From JAJECS01 sp965243625 (lineage in GTDB: Bacteria > Chloroflexota > UBA11872), in NCBI GenBank assembly GCA_965243625.1, contig CBDEVI010000002.1, positions 1,674,001 to 1,738,000 of the forward strand: a DNA stretch of 64,000 nucleotides, given 5' to 3'. The notes beneath the pieces are model-generated. The model ran no database searches. It was given only the letters and a program-made list of their open reading frames with translations, and was not told the origin of the DNA. Positions 54,221 through 63,045 of this stretch are shown in pieces; position 1 is the stretch's first letter, and each line of letters begins with the position of its first letter. A program made the position numbers and the translations under genes.

Positions 54221-56137
54221 GTGAGACGACACGCCCCCATCTTCCGCTGGTGCCGGGCGGGCCGGCTGGCAGAGGCCCTTGCGGGCCTGGTTGCCGTGAC
54301 GGCAGTGTTGCTGGCAACGGTGCCAGGCCGCGCGGCCGCGGTCAGCACCGTCGCCATCCCCTTTCATCCCCATGCCACCGTCCGGCTCGAAGGCGCGGGA
54401 TGGGGCCACGGCGTGGGCATGTCGCAGTGGGGCGCGCGCGGGCGGGCGCACGCCGGCCAATCCGCGGCGCACATCCTGCAGGCTTACTACCCAGGCACCC
54501 AGATCGGCCAGGCCGATACCGGCGGCACGCAGATTCGGGTGCTCATCGACCGTGGGTACCGGCCGCCGGCCGTCGACGGCTCGCGAGGCTCATCCAACGG
54601 CCTGCCGGGCGACATCATCGGTGTCGGTGGAAGCTGGCAGGTCGAGGGCGTCACCGGTCCCCTGCCCGCGGGCGCCCGCCTGCAGATGCATGAGCAGACC
54701 GGCAGCGGCGGCATCACCGTCGGCGTGATCAATCCCAGCGGGGTTTGGACGCAGGGGTTCCAGCTGCCGGGTGTCCTGGTAGTCAAGCCCTTGGAAGCCT
54801 CAACACTCCTGCGGGCGGTGCACAAGCCCGCCGGCAAGAGCGAGCAGATCCCAAACGCCTATCTCGACACCTACCGCGGCTCACTGGTGCTGCACGCTCA
54901 CGGCGAATCCCTCGTCGACACCGTCAACGTCCTGCCCATCGAGGACTATCTGCGCGGCGTGGTGCCGGCGGAAATGCCCTATCACTGGCCCGCGGCGGCG
55001 CTGCAAGCCCAGGCGATCGCGGCCCGTGGCTACGCCCTCACCGGACTCCGGCCGCAACACCCCCTGTGGGACATCGACGACACGCCGAACCACCAGGCCT
55101 ACGCCGGCGCCAACCACGAGCGAGAGTCGACCAACGCGGCGGTCGACGCCACGGCCGGCCAGGTGCTGACCTACGCCGGCCAGAACGTGCGCCCCTACTA
55201 CTTCAGCACCTCCAACGGCCACACCGAGGCCAGCAGCGATCAGTTTGGCGGCGCGCCGCTGCCCTATCTGATGGGCATTTCCGACCTCGATCCATCGGGC
55301 CGTCCCTGGGACGCCGACTCGCCGTTCGGAACCTGGCGTACCGAGCCGTTCGGCTTGACGGTGCTGGGCGACGCGCTGCGCGCCGCGGCAGGGGTCACCC
55401 TGGGCAATATCCAGAGCCTGGAGATCCGCCGCACGGACGGGGGGCGCACCGTGCGCATCCAGGTCAATGGCACCGCCGGCTCGGCGACCGTGAGCCACCG
55501 CGACTTCAGAGCCGCATTCAACCAGCACGCGGCGTCCCAGGTGGGCGCCATCGCGGGCTCGCACTTCCGCATCGTGCTCGGGCACACGCTCACCCAGCCG
55601 GTCGTGCCACTCAACCTACCGGACGGCCAGTCCCGCTACTACGAGGAGACCGGCCACAACATCGTCTTCGGCTTTCTGCGCTACTTCGACGCGAACGGCG
55701 GCGTCGAAACTTTCGGGCTGCCGCTCACCGAGGAGTTCGAACTGGGTGGCCGCACCGTGCAGTATTTCGAGAAAGCCCGCTTCGAATACCACCCCGAGCA
55801 CGCCGGCACCCGCTACGAGGTCCAGCTCGGCCTGCTGGGCGATGAGCTGACGGCCGCACGGCGCCCCTTCCCTCGCGCCGAGCCGATCCCTCGCGAGCCC
55901 AACCACCGCTACTTCCCCGAGACTCGGCAGGCCGTGCACTACGCCTTTCTGGCCTACTGGGAGTCACAGGGCGCGCTCGACCGCTTCGGCTATCCGATTT
56001 CCGACGAAATGTGGGAGAACGGGCGCACCGTGCAGTACTTCCAGCGCGCCCGCTTCGAGTGGTATCCGGAGTTCGGCGAGGTCCGACTGGGATCCATCGG
56101 CTCGGAGCTGCTGCGGCAGCGCGGGCTGCTGCCATAG
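54221..56137 (+). CDS. SpoIID/LytB-domain protein with C-terminal surface repeats
   Basis: 638 residues. An N-terminal signal or anchor (about 15-45, ending GRAAA) precedes a SpoIID/LytB domain (about 200-460; LPIEDYLRGVVPAEMPYHWPAAALQAQAIAARGYAL) whose better-known members are lytic transglycosylases acting on peptidoglycan. A C-terminal pair of about 65-residue repeats follows, each with FG.P...E....GRTVQYF..ARFE..PE (about 550 and 615), probably surface-binding. GTG 54221 was chosen as the first start before the signal. There is no sporulation context. Confidence 0.85.
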   Translation: MRRHAPIFRWCRAGRLAEALAGLVAVTAVLLATVPGRAAAVSTVAIPFHPHATVRLEGAGWGHGVGMSQWGARGRAHAGQSAAHILQAYYPGTQIGQADTGGTQIRVLIDRGYRPPAVDGSRGSSNGLPGDIIGVGGSWQVEGVTGPLPAGARLQMHEQTGSGGITVGVINPSGVWTQGFQLPGVLVVKPLEASTLLRAVHKPAGKSEQIPNAYLDTYRGSLVLHAHGESLVDTVNVLPIEDYLRGVVPAEMPYHWPAAALQAQAIAARGYALTGLRPQHPLWDIDDTPNHQAYAGANHERESTNAAVDATAGQVLTYAGQNVRPYYFSTSNGHTEASSDQFGGAPLPYLMGISDLDPSGRPWDADSPFGTWRTEPFGLTVLGDALRAAAGVTLGNIQSLEIRRTDGGRTVRIQVNGTAGSATVSHRDFRAAFNQHAASQVGAIAGSHFRIVLGHTLTQPVVPLNLPDGQSRYYEETGHNIVFGFLRYFDANGGVETFGLPLTEEFELGGRTVQYFEKARFEYHPEHAGTRYEVQLGLLGDELTAARRPFPRAEPIPREPNHRYFPETRQAVHYAFLAYWESQGALDRFGYPISDEMWENGRTVQYFQRARFEWYPEFGEVRLGSIGSELLRQRGLLP

Positions 56138-56178
56138 CGGCTAAGATTCAAACCGCCAGGGGAGGCAATCCGGGAACC

Positions 56179-57210
56179 GTGTCGACGCCACGCATCGCGC
56201 CCGAGCAGCAGCAGGCTGACACCGCTAAGCAGCGCGCCCAGCTGAGTGCCGCTTCTGAGGATTGGGAGCAGCGCGGTCTCATCCCTAACATGCCCAGCAT
56301 CCCACCTCCCAGTATCCCTAGGCCGGGCAATACGCGACGCACGTCGGTCGCGGCGCTGGAAGAGATTCTGTTGGAGTCCAGGGCAGTGCTGGACTATGGC
56401 TTCGTGCGCGTAGTCGACTACATGGGCGACGACAAGGCGATTGTGCAAGCGGCCCGCGTCTCGTACGGCCGCGGCAGCAAGCGGAAACGGCGCGACCGCG
56501 GCCTCATCCGCTACCTCATGCGCAACTGGCACACCACGCCCTTCGAGATGTGCGAGATCAAGCTGCACGTCAAGCTGCCGATCTTCGTGGCGCGCCAATG
56601 GATCCGCCACCGCACCGCCAGCGTGAACGAGTATTCCGCCCGCTACTCGGTGCTCGACCACGAGTTTTACGTCCCCGAGCGCGACCGCCTCCAGGCGCAG
56701 TCGACCCTCAACAGCCAGGGCAGCGGCGACGTGCTGAACGACGACGAGGCCCAGCGCGTCCTCGAACTGCTCACCACCGACGCCGGCCAGGCCTACCAGC
56801 ACTACGAGGAAATGCTGAACCGAGACTCCGAGGGGACGGTGCTAGATCCCAGCCGCCAGGGTCTGGCGCGCGAGCTGGCGCGGATGAACCTCTCCCTGAA
56901 CTTCTACACCCAGTGGTACTGGAAGATCGACCTGCTGAACCTGCTGCACTTCGTCTGGCTTCGGGCGGACCCTCACGCGCAGTACGAGATTCGTGCCTAC
57001 GCCGAGGTGATACTAGACATCATCCGCCGCTGGGTACCGATGACCTACGACGCATTCGTGGACTACCGCATGAACGCCGCCTCAATCTCAGGCCCTGGCT
57101 TGGCCGTCCTCCGCCGGATGCTAAACGGTGAACCGGTCGATCAGGAGTCCAGCGGCCTCGTCGCCGCCGAGTGGCGCGCGCTAATGAAATCCCTGGACCG
57201 CCCGGCATGA
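56179..57210 (+). CDS. thyX: FAD-dependent thymidylate synthase
   Basis: 343 residues. Signature RHRTASVNEYSARYS matches the ThyX motif (RHR then Ser), and later RQGLARELARMNLSLN supports substrate binding. It makes dTMP from dUMP with FAD and methylene-THF. About 80 residues precede the domain, longer than usual; GTG 56179 has GGAGG upstream at a spacing of about 13 nt, while ATG 56290 would give a normal length. It borders the AT-richer insert. Confidence 0.92.
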   Translation: MSTPRIAPEQQQADTAKQRAQLSAASEDWEQRGLIPNMPSIPPPSIPRPGNTRRTSVAALEEILLESRAVLDYGFVRVVDYMGDDKAIVQAARVSYGRGSKRKRRDRGLIRYLMRNWHTTPFEMCEIKLHVKLPIFVARQWIRHRTASVNEYSARYSVLDHEFYVPERDRLQAQSTLNSQGSGDVLNDDEAQRVLELLTTDAGQAYQHYEEMLNRDSEGTVLDPSRQGLARELARMNLSLNFYTQWYWKIDLLNLLHFVWLRADPHAQYEIRAYAEVILDIIRRWVPMTYDAFVDYRMNAASISGPGLAVLRRMLNGEPVDQESSGLVAAEWRALMKSLDRPA

Positions 57211-57248
57211 ATCCGTACAAACCGCAGCACGCCTAGGGAGTCCGATCG

Positions 57249-58298
57249 ATGCTTAGGAATCTTGCGATACAGAATTTTCGTGTATTTGGCGAACTAACAA
57301 TCAAGAGACTCGGCCGAATTAATCTCATTACGGGAAGGAACAATTCCGGAAAAACGTCGCTGCTTGAGACTCTTTTTCTCCTGTCAGGCGGCGGAAATCC
57401 AAAGATGATTCTCGATCTTACGGGTCTACGCGGCATAGATTCGATTTCGGGAACATCACAGACAGTTGGGGAGACAATATGGAAGCCTCTCTTTTCCGAC
57501 CTTAACATTGGCGCTCCCGTTAGCATCTCAGGGATACATAGTGTTGTCGGTCCATTGAAACTTGAAGTCACTCCAGATCAACAGACGACAACCCAGCTGA
57601 CTCTGGAAAAACTAGATGCATCAACCGATCTTGCGTCCAATAGTGCTCGGATATTGTTGCTGAGATTCACTGGTGCTGGGATAGACAATGAGGGGCGACT
57701 ATCGATCGCGGGTCCGGCGATTCAGATTGATTTCCCAAACACACCTGTTCCATTTGATTCGATTATTCTCTCGGCGAATTCTGGAAACCTCAAGGACGAT
57801 GCTGTTCGACTCGGACAGCTGAGAAAACGCAAGCAGGGGAGTTTAGTTCTTGAAGCTCTCAAGATCATTGAACCTAGGCTTCGAAGCGTCGAAGATAATT
57901 TCGCCCTCGGTGCGCCTATGATCTGGGGAGACATCGGGCTATCTGAACTGGTCCCTCTACCTTTCATGGGGGAAGGGATGACGCGTGTAGCTCGTATTGT
58001 CCTGGCTATCGCCTCCGTAACCGACGGTGTGGTTCTTGTGGACGAGATCGAGAATGGCATTCATCACTCGGTGCTTCCCGAAGTTTGGAAGGTCATCAAC
58101 CGAGCCGCGGAGAACTTTAACGTACAGGTGTTTGCGACCACTCACAGCTACGAGTGCATGCGCGACGCTTATCGGGCCCTTGGAGCCGACCGTCTCGTGC
58201 TTCACCGACTGGAGACAGACGCGAGTGGTAATCGATGCTTCACATATAAGCCTAGCGCAATTGAGGCCGCCATTAATCACGAACTTGAAGTTCGGTAG
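57249..58298 (+). CDS. RecF/OLD-like AAA ATPase, likely defence
   Basis: 349 residues. N-terminal RNLAIQNFRVFGEL and Walker A GRNNSGKT (29-36); a signature-like GEGMTRVARIVLAI at about 241; Walker B VVLVDEIENG with Asp265-Glu266; then an H-loop ATTHSYECM. The coiled-coil part is short, as in AAA_15/AAA_21 ATPases of OLD, Gabija and PARIS-like systems. ATG 57249 has AGGGAG upstream. The gene has GC near 50%, far below its neighbours, and is followed after 2 nt by a TOPRIM-like gene. Defence against phage is inferred; no phage gene is near. Confidence 0.8.
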   Translation: MLRNLAIQNFRVFGELTIKRLGRINLITGRNNSGKTSLLETLFLLSGGGNPKMILDLTGLRGIDSISGTSQTVGETIWKPLFSDLNIGAPVSISGIHSVVGPLKLEVTPDQQTTTQLTLEKLDASTDLASNSARILLLRFTGAGIDNEGRLSIAGPAIQIDFPNTPVPFDSIILSANSGNLKDDAVRLGQLRKRKQGSLVLEALKIIEPRLRSVEDNFALGAPMIWGDIGLSELVPLPFMGEGMTRVARIVLAIASVTDGVVLVDEIENGIHHSVLPEVWKVINRAAENFNVQVFATTHSYECMRDAYRALGADRLVLHRLETDASGNRCFTYKPSAIEAAINHELEVR

Positions 58299-58300
58299 GC

Positions 58301-58912
58301 ATGGCAGAACCTACCGAAATCCGGCTCGAAGCGCAACTTCTTGTGGAAGGCAACGACTGCCGCAACTTCTTCGAAGCCTTCACCAGTTACTTCGACATCG
58401 TTCACTTGCAGGTTCAAAACTACGGTGGCGGAGCTGAACTCCGAGGTTTCTTGGAAGGCTTCGTCGGTATGCCGGGATTTCGCGAAACCGTAAAGAGCAT
58501 TGGCATCATTAGAGACGCTGAGGGAAACGCCGATGGCGCTCTCGAGAGCGTCCAGAGCTCACTCCGAAATGTCGGACTCCCAATTCCATCTCAGCCCACA
58601 GAGCGAGCCGGCAGCCTCCCATCGGCATCAGTGTTGATCCTTCCCGGCAACGGCCGCGAAGGAATGCTCGAAACTCTCCTTTGGGAGAGCCTTGCGGAAG
58701 CACCCGAGCGAGAGTGCATCGACGAATTCCTCACATGTGTCACAGACTCGCGTACGGCACGCATCACGAACCCTGACAAGGCCCGAACTTTTGCTTACTT
58801 GGCAGCAGGGGAAGAACCACGCCATTCAGTGGGCGTGGCAGCCAAGCGACGGCAATGGGACTTCACTCACACCGCATTTGCGGGCGTTCGAGAATTCCTC
58901 AGTGGGCTGTAA
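58301..58912 (+). CDS. DUF3226 TOPRIM-like protein, partner of the ATPase
   Basis: 203 residues. It begins with LLVEGNDCRNFF (Glu16) and has GIIRDAEGNADG (Asp72, Glu74), the positions of the TOPRIM Glu and D-x-D/E; LPGNGREGMLETLL is a further DUF3226 block. Known TOPRIM partners of such ATPases act as nucleases. ATG 58301 is 2 nt after the ATPase stop. Same low GC as the ATPase. The catalytic set is not proved; the second acid is Glu rather than Asp. Confidence 0.75.
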   Translation: MAEPTEIRLEAQLLVEGNDCRNFFEAFTSYFDIVHLQVQNYGGGAELRGFLEGFVGMPGFRETVKSIGIIRDAEGNADGALESVQSSLRNVGLPIPSQPTERAGSLPSASVLILPGNGREGMLETLLWESLAEAPERECIDEFLTCVTDSRTARITNPDKARTFAYLAAGEEPRHSVGVAAKRRQWDFTHTAFAGVREFLSGL

Positions 58913-59014
58913 GACGCATGGTGCCAGTTAGATTGCGCTGACCAATGAAGAATCGCCGTCGTTCGTTTTCGCTTTACTCCGAACCTGCCAACATCAGTTC
59001 GCTTGGAGCTTGAT

Positions 59015-59347
59015 GTGGCCCGCGCCAGTCAGATCGCAAAGCGCGGAATCCAGATGCCCGCACAAGGGCTGGCCGCCTTCTGCGAGCGCTGGCAAATCTC
59101 GGAACTGGCGCTCTTCGGATCGGTGCTGCGGAACGACTTTGGGCCGGACAGCGACGTCGACTTGCTGGTCAGCTTTCTGCCGGAGGCCGAGCACGGGCTT
59201 TTCGACATGGTCGACATGGAGGAGGAGTTGGGCCAGTTGCTTGGCCGAAAAGTGGACCTAGTCGACCGGCGTGCCGTCGAGCGAAGTCGGAACTACATCC
59301 GCCGCCGGGCGATCCTCGATTCCGCCAAGGTCATTTATGCAGCGTGA
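59015..59347 (+). CDS. MNT-type nucleotidyltransferase, orphan
   Basis: 110 residues. LFGSVLRNDFGPDSDVDLLVSF contains the minimal nucleotidyltransferase motif GS...D.D. Such proteins pair with a HEPN toxin (type VII toxin-antitoxin), but no HEPN gene lies next to it; the following gene is on the other strand. GTG 59015 has GGAG 7 nt upstream; TTG 59003 is an alternative. The 102 nt before it are part of the AT-richer zone. It may be a broken toxin-antitoxin pair or a solo enzyme. Confidence 0.82.
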   Translation: MARASQIAKRGIQMPAQGLAAFCERWQISELALFGSVLRNDFGPDSDVDLLVSFLPEAEHGLFDMVDMEEELGQLLGRKVDLVDRRAVERSRNYIRRRAILDSAKVIYAA

Positions 59348-59372
59348 CGCAAGGGAGGCGGCCTAGCCCGGC

Positions 59373-60389
59373 CTATCGCGCCGGACGTATGGGCAAATCC
59401 GCCAGCTCGTGCACGACCGATTCGGGGCGTTGGTTCCGTTCTATTCGCGCCACGTTTTCGTAGGCGAAGCGGATGCGCTTGGTCCAGCTTTCGTAGGTTG
59501 GGCCGGCAAAGTGGGGCGTCAGCACGACCGAATCGAGCGCGGCCAGCGCTTGGCCGGCCGGGAACGGTTCTTCGACGAACGCATCGAGACCCGCGCCACC
59601 CAATTGGCCGCGTTGCAGAGCGTCGACGAGCGCGTCTTCGTCGATCACGCCGCCCCGCGCGGTGTTGATCACGATCGCGTCCGGCTTCATCTGCGCCAGC
59701 TCCGCGGCACCGATTAGCCCGCGCGTGCTCTCCATCAGCGGCACGTGGAGCGAGACGACGTCCGACGTTTCCAGCAGCTCGGGCCACGACACGTAGCGGA
59801 TCTTGAGACTCTCGGTCACCTCGCTCGGCGCCTGCACCACGTCGTAGTACTGCAACTCCACGCCGAACGGGAGCAGCCGCTGCGCGACTTGCCGGCCGAT
59901 CTGCCCGAAGCCCACCAGCCCGACGGTGCGTCCCTCGAGCTCGTGCGGCTCCCACTCGGGCGTCTTGGCCGCCGTCCAGCGGCCGGACCGCGTATCGCGG
60001 TCGATGACCGGCAGCCGACGCAGCACCGAGAGGATGAGCAGAATCGTGTGCTCGGCCACGGCCACGGCGTTGGCGCCGCCGTTGGTGGCCAGCAACTGCC
60101 CCGCCGCCCGGCAGCGGTCGAGATCGACCGTGTCGTAGCCCGCGGACAGCAACTGGATCAGCCGCACCCGCCCATCGGGATCGTAGATGGCGTCCGGCAG
60201 GGGACTGAGGGGCGTGGCGATCACCACCTCGGCGCTGCGGATGATCTCCGCGTCCTCGGCAGCCAGCGCCGCAACGTCGGCGCCGACGTGCCGCGTTTCA
60301 ATCAGCTCCCAGCCGGGCGCATCCGGCAGAAGCTCATGGGTCAGGCGCCGGCATCCCTCGCCGAACTCCTGGTAGAGCGCAATTCTCAT
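59373..60389 (-). CDS. D-2-hydroxyacid dehydrogenase
   Basis: 338 residues. NAD motif VGLVGFGQIGRQVA; catalytic Arg in NTARGG, Glu in FVEEPFP, His in LTPHFAG. ATG 60389 (MRIALYQEF); a longer upstream reading is a shadow of murE. Reduces a 2-keto acid such as glyoxylate or hydroxypyruvate, the exact one unknown. It lies 86 nt downstream of murE. Confidence 0.88.
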   Translation of the reverse strand: MRIALYQEFGEGCRRLTHELLPDAPGWELIETRHVGADVAALAAEDAEIIRSAEVVIATPLSPLPDAIYDPDGRVRLIQLLSAGYDTVDLDRCRAAGQLLATNGGANAVAVAEHTILLILSVLRRLPVIDRDTRSGRWTAAKTPEWEPHELEGRTVGLVGFGQIGRQVAQRLLPFGVELQYYDVVQAPSEVTESLKIRYVSWPELLETSDVVSLHVPLMESTRGLIGAAELAQMKPDAIVINTARGGVIDEDALVDALQRGQLGGAGLDAFVEEPFPAGQALAALDSVVLTPHFAGPTYESWTKRIRFAYENVARIERNQRPESVVHELADLPIRPAR

Positions 60390-60475
60390 CGGGCGGTTTC
60401 TCGCGGGTGATCTGGTGGTGCGGTCACGTCGCGGGCATACCCTAGCAGCCGTGCGCCGGCGGCTTCGGCAACGAG

Positions 60476-61999
60476 CTACGGCGCCGGGTAGCCGGCAGCC
60501 GCCAGCGCCGCCCGCGCTGTCGCGGATTCGTCCCACGCAATCGTGCGATCGGCATAGGCGATGCTTGTCTCGTGGCCCTTGCCCGCCAGCAGCACCGTGT
60601 CGCCGGGACCGGCCTCGGCGATGGCGGCGTGAATGGCCGCCCGTCGATCCAGCACGATGTCGATCCAGATGTCGGGCCGAACTTCCCGGGCTCCAGCAAC
60701 GACCGCCTCGGCGATAGCTCGGGGATCTTCGCTGCGCGGGTCCTCGTCGGCCACGAGGATCCAGTCGGCCAGCTCGGCGGCCGCGCGACCCAGCAGCGGC
60801 CGCTTGCTCCGATCCTGATCGCCCGCGCTGCCGAAAAGGGCGATGAGTCGACCGGGAGTTTGCGGACGCAGCGCCCGCAGACAGGCTTCCAGCGCCGCCG
60901 GCGTGTGCGCGAAGTCCACGATGACGCGGAACGGCTGATCGCAATCGATGACCTGCATCCGCCCGGGCACGGGCGGAACGCGCGGCAGCGCCGCCATCGC
61001 ATCATCGAGGCGTCCGCAAATCGATCCCACGCACGCCGAGGCTGCGGCGATGTTGCTCGCGTTCCACGGGCCGAAAAGGTTGGTGCGAACGGTCCACCGG
61101 CCCCAGGGGGAGTTCAGCGTCACATGCGGGCGCCCATCGTCGAGCTCGGTCCATTCCGCCTGCACGTCGGCCGTCGGTCGCGCGCCAAACGTGATTACGT
61201 CGCTGCGGGTATGCCGCGCGAACCCGGCTACCACCGGATCGTCGGCGTTGAGAATGGCCGCTCGACCTCGGGCGGAGGCGGGAGTCGCGTCCAGCAGGTC
61301 GAGCAGACGGCGCTTCGCGCGCCGGTAGCCCTCGACGCTGCCGTGAAGGTCGAGGTGCTCATGGGTCACGTTGGTAATCACCGCGCGATCGAAGCTGAAG
61401 CCGTCCACGCGCCGGAGCTCCAGCGCGTGCGAGGCCACCTCCAGCACCGCCCAATCGGCACCGGCATCCACCAACTCGCGCAACTGCCGGGCGATCACCG
61501 GCGGCTCGGGGGTAGTCAGCCGCCCGGCGGCCGGCAGCCATTCGCCGGCAAGCCACGTGCCCACGGTGGTCATGGCGCCGGAGGCGAGTCCTTGCGCTTG
61601 GAGCATCGACGCAATCAGGTGACTGGTCGTGGTCTTGCCGTCGGTGCCCGTCACGCCGACCGTACCGAGGTCCAGATCGGGCTCGCCCCACAGGCGTCGG
61701 GCCAGCGCCGCCAGCGCATGCCGGCCGTCCGGCACGATGGCCAGTCCGACGTTCTCCGGCAGATCGACGGGACGCTCGGCGACCACGGCCACTGCGCCGG
61801 CGGCGATGGCTGAGGAGATGTAGGCGTGGCCGTCGTCGCGCAGCCCGCGTCGAGCGACGAAGCAGGCGCCGGGGCCAACCTGTCGCGAATCGAAATGCAC
61901 CGACTCGATTAGCCCGCCGGCCGCCTGGCGCAGCTGCGCGTCCGGACAGGCTGCCAGCAAGTCCGCAAATGTCCGCGGGGCCGGCGGCGCGCCGCTCAT
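60476..61999 (-). CDS. murE: UDP-N-acetylmuramyl-tripeptide synthetase
   Basis: 507 residues. P-loop GVTGTDGKTTTSHLI, carbamylated Lys in YRRAKRRLLDLL, and the C-terminal amino-acid recognition motif reads DEDPRSEDP, where diaminopimelate enzymes have DNPR; the Arg is kept, the Asn is Asp. It adds the third amino acid of the stem peptide (diaminopimelate or ornithine-like; not decided by this motif). ATG 61999; its start overlaps the stop of the femAB-like gene (ATGA). Confidence 0.9.
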   Translation of the reverse strand: MSGAPPAPRTFADLLAACPDAQLRQAAGGLIESVHFDSRQVGPGACFVARRGLRDDGHAYISSAIAAGAVAVVAERPVDLPENVGLAIVPDGRHALAALARRLWGEPDLDLGTVGVTGTDGKTTTSHLIASMLQAQGLASGAMTTVGTWLAGEWLPAAGRLTTPEPPVIARQLRELVDAGADWAVLEVASHALELRRVDGFSFDRAVITNVTHEHLDLHGSVEGYRRAKRRLLDLLDATPASARGRAAILNADDPVVAGFARHTRSDVITFGARPTADVQAEWTELDDGRPHVTLNSPWGRWTVRTNLFGPWNASNIAAASACVGSICGRLDDAMAALPRVPPVPGRMQVIDCDQPFRVIVDFAHTPAALEACLRALRPQTPGRLIALFGSAGDQDRSKRPLLGRAAAELADWILVADEDPRSEDPRAIAEAVVAGAREVRPDIWIDIVLDRRAAIHAAIAEAGPGDTVLLAGKGHETSIAYADRTIAWDESATARAALAAAGYPAP

Positions 62000-63045
62000 A
62001 CCGGACCTGCCCGGCCGGCGCGCGCGCTGTGAATCGCCTCGCGCAGGCGCACGGCGCGGGTCAGCAGCCACGCCCGCGCAGGCTGTAGCGCTAGATCGAA
62101 CGCGCCGGGATAGGTCACCAGGTCGGGGTTGAATCCGAGCTTGAACCGGTGCACGCCCGCCATGGCATCGGTTGCGTCGTCGGGGTCCGCCATGCCCCAA
62201 AGGTCATAGCGCGTGAAACCCTGCCCTTTGGCCCACTGCATGGCCGCCCACTGCACGGCGTGCGGGGCCATGAGATTGCGATGCTGGTTCGACGACCCAC
62301 CGAAGACGTAGGCGGCCGTTCGGCCCGCGCCCACCACCATCAGCGCCGCCAGCGGCGTTCCCTGATACCGGGCAATGAATAGCGCACCCTGATCGGGTTG
62401 AAACGTCTGCCACACATCGCGGTAGTAGGCCGGGTGGTGAATGGCGAATCCTTCACGCGAGGCAGTTACCTGCATCAACTCGACGAACGCCTCGAATTCG
62501 GCGTCGCCTTCGACAAGCGCCACCTCCACACCGCGCCGGCCGGCGAGCCGGATGTTGTACCGCATCTTGGACTTGAAGCCGCCGAGGATGTCGGATTCCG
62601 GGCGCTCGAGATCGACCACGGCGGTGCGCGGAATCTGCACGAACTGGCCGGACGGCCGGAATCCACAGGACGAAAGCCCGTCAGCGGCCGCATTGCTCGG
62701 CGGCTCGATGCGGACGAAGGATGCGCCGTGGTCCCGGCCGACCTCGATGGCCGCCCGCGCCACCGCCGCGGCGTCGTCCGAGGTTTCGGCCAAGGGTCCG
62801 CGCGGCACATAGGCCAGCCCGACACGCGGCCCGCCCGGCCACGCCCGCCGGGTGCGGATGAGCACCTGCGCCCCGCCCGCGAGACCGCCGTCGCCACGCG
62901 GCAGGCCCAGCCGGATCGCGCGCCATCCGTAGCGCGACTTCAGCTCCCCCCACCGCCACGACTGCAGAAAGCCACCATCGGCATGTCCGGCCACAAAGGC
63001 CTCCCACGCCGCTTGCGACTCGACCAGGGAGACGGCGGCGGTCAT
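61996..63045 (-). CDS. FemAB-like peptidoglycan bridge aminoacyltransferase
   Basis: 349 residues, two GNAT-like halves of the FemA/FemB/FemX group (GLAYVPRGPL in the first; LAALMVVGAGRTAAYVFGGSS and YDLWGMADPDD in the second). These enzymes use aminoacyl-tRNA to add amino acids to lipid II or to wall peptides. Its overlap with murE and the 4-nt overlap with the upstream methyltransferase put it in one operon. It indicates a branched or cross-bridged wall. Confidence 0.87.
   Translation of the reverse strand: MTAAVSLVESQAAWEAFVAGHADGGFLQSWRWGELKSRYGWRAIRLGLPRGDGGLAGGAQVLIRTRRAWPGGPRVGLAYVPRGPLAETSDDAAAVARAAIEVGRDHGASFVRIEPPSNAAADGLSSCGFRPSGQFVQIPRTAVVDLERPESDILGGFKSKMRYNIRLAGRRGVEVALVEGDAEFEAFVELMQVTASREGFAIHHPAYYRDVWQTFQPDQGALFIARYQGTPLAALMVVGAGRTAAYVFGGSSNQHRNLMAPHAVQWAAMQWAKGQGFTRYDLWGMADPDDATDAMAGVHRFKLGFNPDLVTYPGAFDLALQPARAWLLTRAVRLREAIHSARAGRAGPV

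Noticed and set aside
57211..58912. Prophage or integrative element around the low-GC pair
   Set aside because: No integrase, phage structural gene or clear flanking direct repeat in the nearby sequence.
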